A stretch of DNA of 64,000 bases from Profundicola sp051011115 (GTDB lineage: Bacteria > Bacteroidota > Bacteroidia > Flavobacteriales > Weeksellaceae). This document shows, piece after piece, positions 1-8,207 of this stretch; position 1 is the first letter of the stretch, and each line of letters starts with the position of its first letter. Position numbers and translations under genes: made by a program. Location of the stretch: NCBI GenBank assembly GCA_051011115.1, contig JBPCUN010000019.1, positions 1 through 64,000 on the forward strand, given 5' to 3'. The notes under the pieces were generated by a model that saw only the letters and a program-made list of their open reading frames with translations, did no database searches and was not told where the DNA came from.

Positions 1-209
1 GTTATGGACCATATTGGGGAATGAGCCAAAATAGAGTGCGTCAATACAAAGAAGGAACTATCATTCTTGATTTTGTAGATAGAAAAAATAATACGCTCGT
101 ATGGCAAGGCGTTGGAGAAGGTTTAAATGTTTCTGATTTAGAAAATAAAGCAGAAAGAATTCCTGTAGCCATCAAAGAAATATTAGAAAATTATCCACCA
201 AAGAAATAA
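1..209 (+). CDS. DUF4136 domain protein, C-terminal part (cut by window start)
   Basis: The reading frame is open from base 3 to the stop at 207-209, so this is the last ~68 residues of a longer gene that begins outside the window. The visible part has a glycine/tyrosine-rich start (YGPYWG) and then the pattern EGTIILDFVDRKNNTLVWQG, followed by a helix and ENYPPKK. This matches the end of the DUF4136 family, small envelope lipoproteins of unknown function in which a strand rich in 'GTLxIDxxD' precedes 'LVWxG' and a terminal 'FPP'. An ATG at 21 is in frame but is probably internal. Function unknown; the family assignment is by remembered pattern. Confidence 0.75.
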   Translation, partial: YGPYWGMSQNRVRQYKEGTIILDFVDRKNNTLVWQGVGEGLNVSDLENKAERIPVAIKEILENYPPKK

Positions 210-231
210 GCTAAGTCAAGTCAAAAAATGC

Positions 232-270
232 AAAAAATCCTTGAGAAACTGAATCTTCAAGGATTTTTTT
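232..270. terminator. Bidirectional intrinsic terminator between the DUF4136 gene and purH
   Basis: A perfect 13-bp inverted repeat (232-244 with 257-269, core ATCCTTGA/TCAAGGAT) has a 12-nt loop, an A-run on the left and a T-run on the right. It sits between the two convergent stop codons, so it can serve both genes. Confidence 0.85.
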
Positions 271-294
271 GTGAGAATTATTTATCAATTTAAA

Positions 295-1806
295 TCAATG
301 TAAAAAATGTCTCATGCCTGTAGTGACCATAGCAATGCCGTGTTCATTGGCTGCATCAATGCTGTCTTTGTCTCTGATGCTTCCCCCTGGTTGAATAATA
401 GCTTCTACCCCATTTTTTGCTGCAAAATCTACTACATCTCTAAATGGGAAGAAAGCATCTGACGCCAAGACTAGACCTTCAGCTTCTTGCTCATGCGCTC
501 GCTCTATTGCTTGCTTAGCAGCCCAAATACGATTCGTTTCGCCTGTACCAACCCCAATAGCCATTTTGTTTTTAGCCACTACAATTGCATTACTTTTCAC
601 ATGTTTAATCACTTTCACTGCAAAATCAAGATCATCTAATTGTTCTTGCGTCGGTGCTTTTTCAGTGGCGATTTCAATATCGTTGGATAATTGTAAATCT
701 GCATCTTGTACTAATAAACCTCCATCTACTTGTACCATATGCATTTTGTCTCCTAAATCATGATTGATTTGAATTACACGCAAATTCTTCTTCTTAGAAA
801 AAACTTCTAATGCATCCTCATCGAATGCAGGTGCCACGACAATCTCTAGAAATATTTCGTTACATTTTTCTGCAACGTGTTTAGTCACTTTTTGATTAAA
901 AGCTACAATTCCACCAAAAATTGACATAGGATCACAATCATGTGCTTTTTGATACGCCACAGCAATATCTTCATCCAACGCAACCCCACAAGGCGTAGAA
1001 TGCTTAACGGCACAACAAGCTGTTTGCTCAAATTCACAAACCACCTTCCAAGCCAAATCTAAATCTCTAATATTATTAAAAGAAAGTGCTTTCCCTTGAA
1101 TTTGATTAAAGTCCTTTAAGGCACCTTTTTGAATGGTATTGGTGTAGTAAGCTGCCTGCTGATGTGGATTTTCACCATAACGCAAATCCATATTTTTCTT
1201 GTATGAAATAGTATAATATGGAGGGAATTTATCATCTAACAACTTCTGAGAAATAGCCGCATCATAGGCTGAAGTTAAGTTAAAAACCTTCCCCGCTAAA
1301 TTCTTTCTAGTTTCAAAAGTGGTATCTCCTTCTTTTTCTATTTCTTCTTGTACTTGCTTATAATCATGCTTGTCGGTAATCACCGTAACATCAAAGAATG
1401 ATTTAGCCGCTGCACGCAACATCGTAGGCCCACCAATATCAATGAATTCCGCCAATTCATTTAGCTCTAAGTCCTTATCTGCATTTTCAAAAAAAGGATA
1501 TAAATTTACCACCACAATGTCTATGGTATGGATTCCCTTTTCTTGCAAGGTCTTCATATCATTTTCATTAGAACGTCTTGCTAAAATTCCCCCATGGATA
1601 TGTGGGTGTAAAGTCTTCACTCTTCCATCTAATATCTCTGGAAAATCTGTTACAGAAGCGACTTCTTCTACCTCTACTTGATGCTCCTTTAAATGTTTAA
1701 AAGTTCCTCCAGTAGAAAGTATTCTATAATTTTTGGATTGTAAAAATTGGGCGAATGTAGCAATACCGCTTTTATCTGATACGCTTAACAGGGCTGTTTT
1801 TTGCAT
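295..1806 (-). CDS. purH: Bifunctional AICAR transformylase / IMP cyclohydrolase
   Basis: Catalyses the last two steps of purine synthesis in the cytoplasm: formylation of AICAR with 10-formyl-THF, then ring closure to IMP. The 503-residue protein has the usual length and order. An N-terminal methylglyoxal-synthase-like cyclohydrolase domain (about 1-145) carries SVSDKSG near residue 8 and STGGT at 31-35. The transformylase domain follows, with LRYGENPHQ at 208-216 and the catalytic Lys-His pair in KHSTPCG (K268-H269). The ATG at 1804-1806 gives the canonical N-terminus. It is divergent from the pyrimidine gene pyrEF; the 190-bp spacer must hold both promoters. Nothing looks broken. Confidence 0.97.
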   Translation of the reverse strand: MQKTALLSVSDKSGIATFAQFLQSKNYRILSTGGTFKHLKEHQVEVEEVASVTDFPEILDGRVKTLHPHIHGGILARRSNENDMKTLQEKGIHTIDIVVVNLYPFFENADKDLELNELAEFIDIGGPTMLRAAAKSFFDVTVITDKHDYKQVQEEIEKEGDTTFETRKNLAGKVFNLTSAYDAAISQKLLDDKFPPYYTISYKKNMDLRYGENPHQQAAYYTNTIQKGALKDFNQIQGKALSFNNIRDLDLAWKVVCEFEQTACCAVKHSTPCGVALDEDIAVAYQKAHDCDPMSIFGGIVAFNQKVTKHVAEKCNEIFLEIVVAPAFDEDALEVFSKKKNLRVIQINHDLGDKMHMVQVDGGLLVQDADLQLSNDIEIATEKAPTQEQLDDLDFAVKVIKHVKSNAIVVAKNKMAIGVGTGETNRIWAAKQAIERAHEQEAEGLVLASDAFFPFRDVVDFAAKNGVEAIIQPGGSIRDKDSIDAANEHGIAMVTTGMRHFLH

Positions 1807-1970
1807 AAATTAAATTTTGCTTTTGTATAAGTGATTAAAGCACGTAAAGTTACAATAATATTTAAAATTATATCTAGCGACTAAGTACACTAGTTACTAA
1901 GGGTATAAGAGCATGAATGAGGTTTATTCAAATTAAATGATAAATTTCTGGCAAAGAAGTTCTTTTCTAT

Positions 1971-1978
1971 TAAATTTG
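1971..1978 (+). promoter_or_regulatory. Candidate -7 box of pyrEF
   Basis: TAAATTTG matches the Bacteroidota -7 consensus TAnnTTTG and ends 18 bp before the pyrEF ATG. The region 20 bp upstream (TTTCTG, 1945-1950) is only a partial -33 element. Confidence 0.45.
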
Positions 1979-1996
1979 CACTAAATCAAGTCTAAT

Positions 1997-3346
1997 ATGC
2001 AAGCAAAAGAAGATTTTCTATTAAAAGCCTATGAATTAGGAATCATCAAATTTGGAAGCTTTACCTTAAAAAGCGGAATTGAATCACCATTTTATGTGGA
2101 CCTAAGACCATTGGCCTCTAGCCCTCACCATCTTAAAACACTATCTCATAATCTATTGAAATTAGTAGACGATCAGCATTTAGAATTGATTTGTGGTGTT
2201 CCTTATGCGGCGCTTCCTATGGCAACCACCATGTCGCTAGAAAGTGGTGTTCCCTTAATCATCAAAAGAAAAGAGAACAAGGGCTACGGAACTAAACGTA
2301 TGCTAGAAGGAGTTTATGAAAAAGGACAAAATTGTCTTCTTGTAGAAGATGTGATCACAAGTGGTAAGAGTTTAGTAGAGACCATAGATGAAGTAGAAAA
2401 AGAAGGGTTAAAGGTTACAGACATTGTGGTAGTGTTAGACCGCGAGCAAGGAGGAATTAAAAAATTAGAAGAAAAAGGATATCGTGTAAAGACTTTATTT
2501 ACCATCAATGAAGTAATCGATATTTTGCACAAATATCATAGATTAGACACAGAACAAGTTACAGAGATTAAAAACTTCTTGAATGAATCACCTACGGCTC
2601 CTGTAAGAAAACGTACAAAATTAGAGGATAAGGAAATACAACATCCTGTAGGAAAAAATATGATAGATATTGCGCTACGTAAAAAATCTAATTTGATTGC
2701 CTCTGCAGATGTGGTTACCTCTATGGAACTTTTAAAATTAGCAGACGACATTGGGGATAAGATTGTAGCCATGAAACTACACTCAGATATTATCGTAGAT
2801 TTTAGTTGGGATATGGTTACCAAACTACGTGAGATCGCTAGAGAAAAAGATTTTTTATTATTTGAGGATAGAAAATTTGCAGATATTGGTAGCACTCAAG
2901 AATTACAATTCAAACAAGGGCTATACAAATTTGCTGATTGGGTAGATATGGTAACAGCCCATCCGATTGCTGGAGAAAAGAGCCTTTCTGTGTTTGAGCC
3001 TACGGGCGTGGTAGCTATTGTTGAAATGTCCTCTGAAGGTACATTAACCGATAATTATTATGTATCACAAGCCATGAATGTGGCACAGAAGTCTCCCAAT
3101 GTATTTGCAGCCGTAGCTCAAAGACAAGTACCAGATGATTTACTTTTGTTTACTCCTGGCGTAAATTTAGAATTAAAAGGTGATGCTAAAGGTCAACAAT
3201 ACAAAACCCCTAAAAGGGTTTTTAAAGAATATTTCACTGATTTTATCATTGTAGGTAGAGGTATATATAAAGCGAATGACCCAGTTGCAGCGGCAGAAGA
3301 ATATCGTAAACAAGGTTGGGAAGCCTATCAAGAAAGCTTAGATTAA
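1997..3346 (+). CDS. pyrEF: Fused orotate phosphoribosyltransferase / OMP decarboxylase (UMP synthase)
   Basis: Carries the last two steps of UMP synthesis on one 449-residue chain. Residues ~1-200 are PyrE: substrate loop FYVDLRPLAS (32-41), flexible loop RKENKGYG (91-98) and PRPP motif LLVEDVITSGKS (114-125). Residues ~215-449 are PyrF: K260-x-H262-x-D264, then DRKFADIGST (291-300), which supplies the second catalytic Asp-Lys-Asp, then the phosphate-binding end IIVGRGIY. The decarboxylase half resembles the eukaryotic UMPS type (DRKFADIG) more than the short type common in Proteobacteria. The join is a continuous frame with a lysine/acid-rich linker (~195-215), so it is not an assembly artefact by frame. 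Most bacteria keep pyrE and pyrF separate. Start: ATG at 1997, preceded by a -7 box. Confidence 0.95.
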   Translation: MQAKEDFLLKAYELGIIKFGSFTLKSGIESPFYVDLRPLASSPHHLKTLSHNLLKLVDDQHLELICGVPYAALPMATTMSLESGVPLIIKRKENKGYGTKRMLEGVYEKGQNCLLVEDVITSGKSLVETIDEVEKEGLKVTDIVVVLDREQGGIKKLEEKGYRVKTLFTINEVIDILHKYHRLDTEQVTEIKNFLNESPTAPVRKRTKLEDKEIQHPVGKNMIDIALRKKSNLIASADVVTSMELLKLADDIGDKIVAMKLHSDIIVDFSWDMVTKLREIAREKDFLLFEDRKFADIGSTQELQFKQGLYKFADWVDMVTAHPIAGEKSLSVFEPTGVVAIVEMSSEGTLTDNYYVSQAMNVAQKSPNVFAAVAQRQVPDDLLLFTPGVNLELKGDAKGQQYKTPKRVFKEYFTDFIIVGRGIYKANDPVAAAEEYRKQGWEAYQESLD

Positions 3347-3410
3347 ATCTAGCGATGAATTTTTAATTAAAAACCATCGAATTTATAACGATATTTGATC
3401 TAAAATTTAG

Positions 3411-5144
3411 ATGGCTTTTTTTTATAACTTTTTTAAAGAAAATAAAAACAAGATCCAGCAAGTAAGTTTTTACTTAAGTATCTTGGCAATCATCATGTTC
3501 ATTTATGACTATGGCTATAGGGGCACAGCCAATGTTCATAATTGGATCAATATTTTCTATGAGATTGCTATTGTCTTTGGAATCATCTCTATTGCATTAA
3601 AACATCTATTCCCAGATAGGCCCATTACCAACCCAGTAAAACTGTTGGACGCACTGAGCGTCTTATTTCTTTCTGCAGTTCTCTATCGGGCATTATTCAA
3701 TCATAGTTCTTTATGGGCATTTACCATCTTTTTTGTTTTTATAAGAGAGTTTTCTGTTTTACAGATTAATTATGGTAAAAATGTCATTAACCCAGGCTTA
3801 TTGTTTGTATATAGCTTTATTGTGGTCATCACTTTAGGTTCCTTATTACTCATGCTCCCAAATGCCACTACGCATGAGATAGAATACATTGATGCCCTTT
3901 TTACAGCTACCAGTGCTGTTTGCGTTACAGGACTTAGTTCTATTGACTTCAGTACTGTTTTCACATCCTTTGGACAGACGATTGTATTAATTTTAATACA
4001 GATTGGCGGATTGGGAATTATGACTTTTGCAAGTTACTTTTCTTTCTTTTTTAGGGGAACTAGTACCTATCAAAATCAATTGACCCTAAGTGAATTTGTA
4101 AGCAATGATAAATTAGGTGAAGTCTACTCCATCCTTAAAAAGATTATCGTTACCACCTTCAGTATAGAACTTTTAGGAGCTACCTTTATCTATCTAACCC
4201 TAGACACAAAACTTGTAGATAAACCCATTTTCTTTTCTCTTTTTCATTCTATATCTGCCTTTTGTAATGCAGGGTTCTCTACCATGAGCAATGGCTTATA
4301 CAATGTTGGATTAGAATCCAATTATAATTTACACCTCATTATAGCTGGGCTCATTATTCTGGGCGGTTTAGGGTTTCCGATTGTATTTAACTTTCACCAA
4401 TACGCTAAGTATAAATTGGGTTATTTATATGGAAAATTATCAGGAAATAACCCTAAAAAGTATAGGCCTTGGGTTTTGACTTTGAATTCTAGGATTGCTC
4501 TTATCACTACATTTTCACTGTTTATGTTCGGTTTTATCACCTTTTTTATCTTTGAATATCATCATAGTTTAGAAAAACACACACTGTGGGGTAAATTAGT
4601 AGGCTCTGTATTTGGATCTGTAACGCCTAGAACGGCGGGATTCAATACCATAGACATGACAGCCATGAGTTTCCCAATGATTATGATTTATTTTTTATTG
4701 ATGTGGATTGGTGCTTCTCCGGGCTCAACAGGAGGTGGTATTAAAACCAATACTTTTGCGGTAGCGGTAATGAATTTTGTAAGTCTAGCGAAAGGAAAAG
4801 ATCGGGTAGAAATCTTTAGAAGAGAACTATCATTTATCTCTATTCGCAGGGCTTTCTCTGTGATGATTCTTTCCTTACTTGTCATTGGAATAGCTATTAC
4901 CATTATGGAAACTTATGAACATGACATGGGGCTATTAGCTATTGCTTTTGAGTGCTTTTCTGCCTATAGCACCGTAGGTTTAAGTTTAGGTATCACAGGA
5001 GATTTAAGTAATGTATCTAAAGTTGTTTTGATTTTTGTGATGCTGATAGGACGGGTAAGCATTCTTACAATTTTACTAGCTTTGGTGCCGAAAGAGAAGT
5101 ATAAAAACTATAGATATCCGAGCGAGGACATTTTAATAAATTAA
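3411..5144 (+). CDS. trkH: Potassium transporter, membrane subunit (TrkH/KtrB family)
   Basis: Inner-membrane K+ uptake pore of 577 residues, built from four M1-P-M2 repeats. Selectivity-filter glycines are visible in each: VTGLS (172-176), NAGFS (286-290), TAGF (408-411) and TVGL (521-524). An additional hydrophobic N-terminal stretch (about 18-110, three or more helices) precedes the first repeat, as in Bacteroidota members. The RCK regulatory partner begins directly after the stop, so the two form an operon. A near-consensus -7 box (GATATTTG, 3390-3397) lies 13 bp before the ATG. Family is certain; Trk versus Ktr naming is not. Confidence 0.93.
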   Translation: MAFFYNFFKENKNKIQQVSFYLSILAIIMFIYDYGYRGTANVHNWINIFYEIAIVFGIISIALKHLFPDRPITNPVKLLDALSVLFLSAVLYRALFNHSSLWAFTIFFVFIREFSVLQINYGKNVINPGLLFVYSFIVVITLGSLLLMLPNATTHEIEYIDALFTATSAVCVTGLSSIDFSTVFTSFGQTIVLILIQIGGLGIMTFASYFSFFFRGTSTYQNQLTLSEFVSNDKLGEVYSILKKIIVTTFSIELLGATFIYLTLDTKLVDKPIFFSLFHSISAFCNAGFSTMSNGLYNVGLESNYNLHLIIAGLIILGGLGFPIVFNFHQYAKYKLGYLYGKLSGNNPKKYRPWVLTLNSRIALITTFSLFMFGFITFFIFEYHHSLEKHTLWGKLVGSVFGSVTPRTAGFNTIDMTAMSFPMIMIYFLLMWIGASPGSTGGGIKTNTFAVAVMNFVSLAKGKDRVEIFRRELSFISIRRAFSVMILSLLVIGIAITIMETYEHDMGLLAIAFECFSAYSTVGLSLGITGDLSNVSKVVLIFVMLIGRVSILTILLALVPKEKYKNYRYPSEDILIN

Positions 5145-5831
5145 ATGATGAAAATAATTATTGTAGGTTTAGGGAGTTTCGGGGGTTCATTAGCTGGTTA
5201 TTTAACAAGTGCAGGGCACGAAGTGATTGGAATAGACAAGGAAATGACCAAAGTGGAATTTCATAAAGATAAAATTACCCATACCATCAACCTAGATGCT
5301 ACGGATCCATTTACCGTAAAGGGTTTGCCCATTAAAACCACAGATCTTGTAATTATCGCTATTGGTGAGAATCAAGGGGCGAGTGTGATGTGCACGGCAA
5401 ACTTTAAAACACTTGGTGCAAAAAAGATTATTGGGAGAGCGATTTCAACGGTACATGAAAATATTTTGGTTGCTCTAGGAATTGAAACCATTATACGTCC
5501 TGAGAAAGAATCAGCCCGCAAATGGTATAAAAAACTAACGACAAAATACTTAGAAGAAAGTTTTGAACTTAATAAGGAATATAGTATTGTAGAAGTACGT
5601 ATCCCAGACAAATATATTGGAAAGACTGTGGGTGAGATTGACTTTAGAAATAAATATAACCTTGTGGTCCTTACCACCATTCGGGAAAACGAACTTACTT
5701 CTCCTCTTGGAGGAACTAAAGTTCAGAAGGAAGTGCAAGGCGTGGCAATGCATAGCACGGTTTTAGAAAAAGATCATTTACTAGTCGTATATGGTAAAAA
5801 TGATGATATTCAAAGGTTTCTTGATAGATAG
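5145..5831 (+). CDS. trkA: Potassium uptake regulatory subunit (RCK; TrkA/KtrA)
   Basis: Cytoplasmic gating ring subunit of the K+ transporter encoded immediately upstream (zero intergenic bases; the stop TAA is followed by ATGATG). The 228 residues contain one RCK_N Rossmann domain, with GLGSFG at 8-13 and a ribose-binding acidic residue in IGIDKE, followed by one RCK_C domain (about 145-228, KYIGKTVGEIDFRNKYNL). One RCK unit of this length is KtrA-like rather than the double-length TrkA of E. coli. It probably binds ATP/ADP or NAD(H) to gate uptake. The downstream helicase gene converges with only 7 bp between stops. Confidence 0.93.
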   Translation: MMKIIIVGLGSFGGSLAGYLTSAGHEVIGIDKEMTKVEFHKDKITHTINLDATDPFTVKGLPIKTTDLVIIAIGENQGASVMCTANFKTLGAKKIIGRAISTVHENILVALGIETIIRPEKESARKWYKKLTTKYLEESFELNKEYSIVEVRIPDKYIGKTVGEIDFRNKYNLVVLTTIRENELTSPLGGTKVQKEVQGVAMHSTVLEKDHLLVVYGKNDDIQRFLDR

Positions 5832-5838
5832 AACTATA

Positions 5839-7515
5839 TCAAATCTTCAATAACGCTTTGCGAATATCCTCATAGGAAATTGTTTCATTTAAGAAATCAT
5901 AGATAGGTTTTAATTTAATTTCGTCATCCTCAAAGTCAATTTTTTCCACTGCATTCCGTACGTTTTCTAGCACGCTATTATCGACTTCAATCGCAGAAAA
6001 ATCAGTATCGGGATATATTTCTTTAATTTTATTTAAATGACCATAGATTGTAGAAATAGCGTACCCTCGCTCTTCTGCGATTTGCTTTGGATCCATTCCA
6101 GCATCCAGCATTTCTTTGGTAATCATGTGAGTCTGTTTCTTTCCTTCCTTTTTACGGACCGTAGAAGCAACTTTTTTATCACCTTCTTTGATTATTTTTC
6201 CACCTGTTTTTCTAATAAAGGCATTATATTGAGCCTTCAATACATCAATATCTAGCTGAGCATCCACTTCATCTGATAATTCTAAAAAGCGTTGATCTGC
6301 TTTGTAGGCTAATTCATCTTGAGCCATGGCCATATCATTTACTCCTAAAAGGGTAAGCCCATCGAAGTCTCTAAGTCTAGAAAGTGCTACGTAGCCTTGT
6401 CCTTTTTCAAAAGTTTTTCTCAAATCTACACAAGCTTGATCCAGCGTCATACCTTGACTTTTATGAATCGTAATCGCCCAAGCCAAACGCAAAGGTATTT
6501 GAGTATAGGATGCTATTACTTTACCCGTTTCATCTTCTACTTGCCAAGTTTCTGGTTTAGCCTCTATCCAATCTCCTTTTTTAGTTTCAACCAGTGGGAA
6601 ACCTTCCTCTGTAAATTCGCGCACGGTACCCAAAGTTCCATTAAAGAAACCTTTTTCATAATTATTACGTACAAACATCACAGCAGCACCCTCTTTAAGA
6701 ACCAACTCTGGCGGGGCTAAAACAGATTTACTCAAAGTTTCAGAGAGAACTTTATTTCCTTTGGTCGTAGCCTTAAACAATTCTACGTCTCCTTCTAATT
6801 CATTAATCTTTAGGGTATTGATTTTATCCACATCAGCATTATGGGTGTACAATTGTGGAAATCGATTCACATCACTGTACATCGTTTCTTGTATCTTATT
6901 ATTCACCAAAGCATAGCTATCCTCTCCTACATTCCCAGCACGAATTTCATTTAATAATCGATTGAGATCATTGTTAGTTTGACGATATTGCTCTGTGAGA
7001 TAACATACCTTTAAGTCAGCTCTAACCCATGATGGAGACATAAAGGCAAACTTATCACGAGAAGTTTCATATTCGCTACCTATGGGAGGTAATTGAAAAA
7101 AATCACCTGAAATCACCACTTGTATACCACCAAAAGGTAAATTATTTTCTTTGAAATACTGCAACACCTCATCTACCATCGTAAATTGCTTTTGGTGTAG
7201 CATAGAAATCTCATCGATAATCAACACTTTTACCTCATCCATCTTTTTGCGCATATACTTCTTTTCACGTAGACTCTGTAGTTTACGCAAAGAAATATGA
7301 TCTTTGATTCCAATGCCACTCCAGGCGTGAATCGTCATCCCCCCAATATGTGTTGCAGCAATGCCTGTACTCGCAGTAATGGCCACAGGTATGCTCCTAT
7401 CCTGTAAATATTCAATGTACTTGTTGAGCACATAAGTTTTTCCTGTACCGGCAGAACCAGTCAGAAAAACATTATGCCCAGACTTTAATATGGCTAACGC
7501 TTTGTCTTGAGTCAT
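5839..7515 (-). CDS. PIF1/RecD-like DNA helicase with C-terminal helix-turn-helix domain
   Basis: A 558-residue superfamily 1B helicase. Walker A GSAGTGKT lies at 20-27, Walker B LIIDEIS at 98-104 (D101-E102), a GDFFQLPP motif near 150, and the C-terminal UvrD_C_2 motif AITIHKSQGMTLD around 350-365, which couples ATP hydrolysis to translocation. The tail (~470-520) carries a winged/HTH_40-type helix-turn-helix (GMDPKQIAEERGYAISTIYGH), a common addition in Bacteroidota. It probably acts in the cytoplasm on replication or recombination intermediates; the substrate is unknown. Start: ATG at 7513-7515, with no obvious -7 box. Neighbours give no functional hint. Confidence 0.88.
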   Translation of the reverse strand: MTQDKALAILKSGHNVFLTGSAGTGKTYVLNKYIEYLQDRSIPVAITASTGIAATHIGGMTIHAWSGIGIKDHISLRKLQSLREKKYMRKKMDEVKVLIIDEISMLHQKQFTMVDEVLQYFKENNLPFGGIQVVISGDFFQLPPIGSEYETSRDKFAFMSPSWVRADLKVCYLTEQYRQTNNDLNRLLNEIRAGNVGEDSYALVNNKIQETMYSDVNRFPQLYTHNADVDKINTLKINELEGDVELFKATTKGNKVLSETLSKSVLAPPELVLKEGAAVMFVRNNYEKGFFNGTLGTVREFTEEGFPLVETKKGDWIEAKPETWQVEDETGKVIASYTQIPLRLAWAITIHKSQGMTLDQACVDLRKTFEKGQGYVALSRLRDFDGLTLLGVNDMAMAQDELAYKADQRFLELSDEVDAQLDIDVLKAQYNAFIRKTGGKIIKEGDKKVASTVRKKEGKKQTHMITKEMLDAGMDPKQIAEERGYAISTIYGHLNKIKEIYPDTDFSAIEVDNSVLENVRNAVEKIDFEDDEIKLKPIYDFLNETISYEDIRKALLKI

Positions 7516-7620
7516 TGAATAGAATTATGATAATTTACTAATTTAATCAAATTCTATTAAAATAAAATTAATACCAGACTAAACAATAAAATAAGTAAGT
7601 TTTAAAAATAGAGTATGAAA

Positions 7621-8109
7621 TTATTCAAATTCTAATAATAAATAATTTTTATCCACCGCATCACCCTGTGAAACGTTGATAGACTTGATTATCCCTGTTC
7701 TTGGTGAACTTATCACGTTTTCCATTTTCATAGCTTCTAAAATGAGTAACGTGTCACCTTCCTCTACTTCATCACCTGCTTTAACGTCAACTTGTAATAC
7801 AAGCCCTGGCATTGGAGAATACAAACTTTTAATTTCTTTGGCACTACCCAGCTCAAATCCTAAATCTTTGATAAGCTTATCTAGGCTATTATTTAATTGA
7901 ACTATATACCTATTTCCATTAAGAAGTATCTCGTATCTTTTATGGATAAAATCACTATGAAGAACTTCTAACTGTTCTGATTTATGATTATTTAGCAAAT
8001 GATATTCATTCTTGCCTGTAGGAATTAAATCTAAATTTTCGGCATCCTTTGTGCTTATATCATAAGATAAAGAACCATTTACTTGTATATGATAATTTGA
8101 ATCGTTCAT
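7621..8109 (-). CDS. Biotin carboxyl carrier protein (orphan biotin/lipoyl-domain protein)
   Basis: A 162-residue protein ending in a biotinyl domain: SPMPGLVLQV, then EAMKMEN, whose lysine (K128) is the biotin attachment site, then a symmetrical second half ending LLLEFE. The N-terminal ~85 residues resemble the carrier subunits of acyl-CoA or propionyl-CoA carboxylases in Flavobacteriia. No biotin carboxylase or carboxyltransferase subunit is adjacent, so its partner must be encoded elsewhere. I start it at ATG 8107-8109. An upstream in-frame GTG at 8134-8136 would add nine residues but gives an atypical N-terminus. Confidence 0.85.
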   Translation of the reverse strand: MNDSNYHIQVNGSLSYDISTKDAENLDLIPTGKNEYHLLNNHKSEQLEVLHSDFIHKRYEILLNGNRYIVQLNNSLDKLIKDLGFELGSAKEIKSLYSPMPGLVLQVDVKAGDEVEEGDTLLILEAMKMENVISSPRTGIIKSINVSQGDAVDKNYLLLEFE

Positions 8110-8207
8110 ACGCTGAGGATTTTTAAAGTAAGACACTACTAAGTTAATAAATTAATTTTTCTTAGCCATTTAATCATGTTTATATCATCAAGAAAAAAAT
8201 TGTAGTT

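Noticed and set aside
2536..2895. Antisense open frame inside pyrEF (and similar ones in pyc, FeoB, TrkH and DUF389)
   Set aside because: Opposite-strand shadows of strongly coding frames with no recognisable protein or start signal.
3339..3353. Palindrome-like TTAGATTAAATCTA resembling the iron box
   Set aside because: It lies across the pyrEF stop codon, away from a promoter position, and differs from the feo/receptor pair in spacing.
3353..3379. Hairpin CGATG...CATCG after pyrEF as a terminator
   Set aside because: The stem has mismatches and no T-run follows on the plus strand; evidence is too weak to call.
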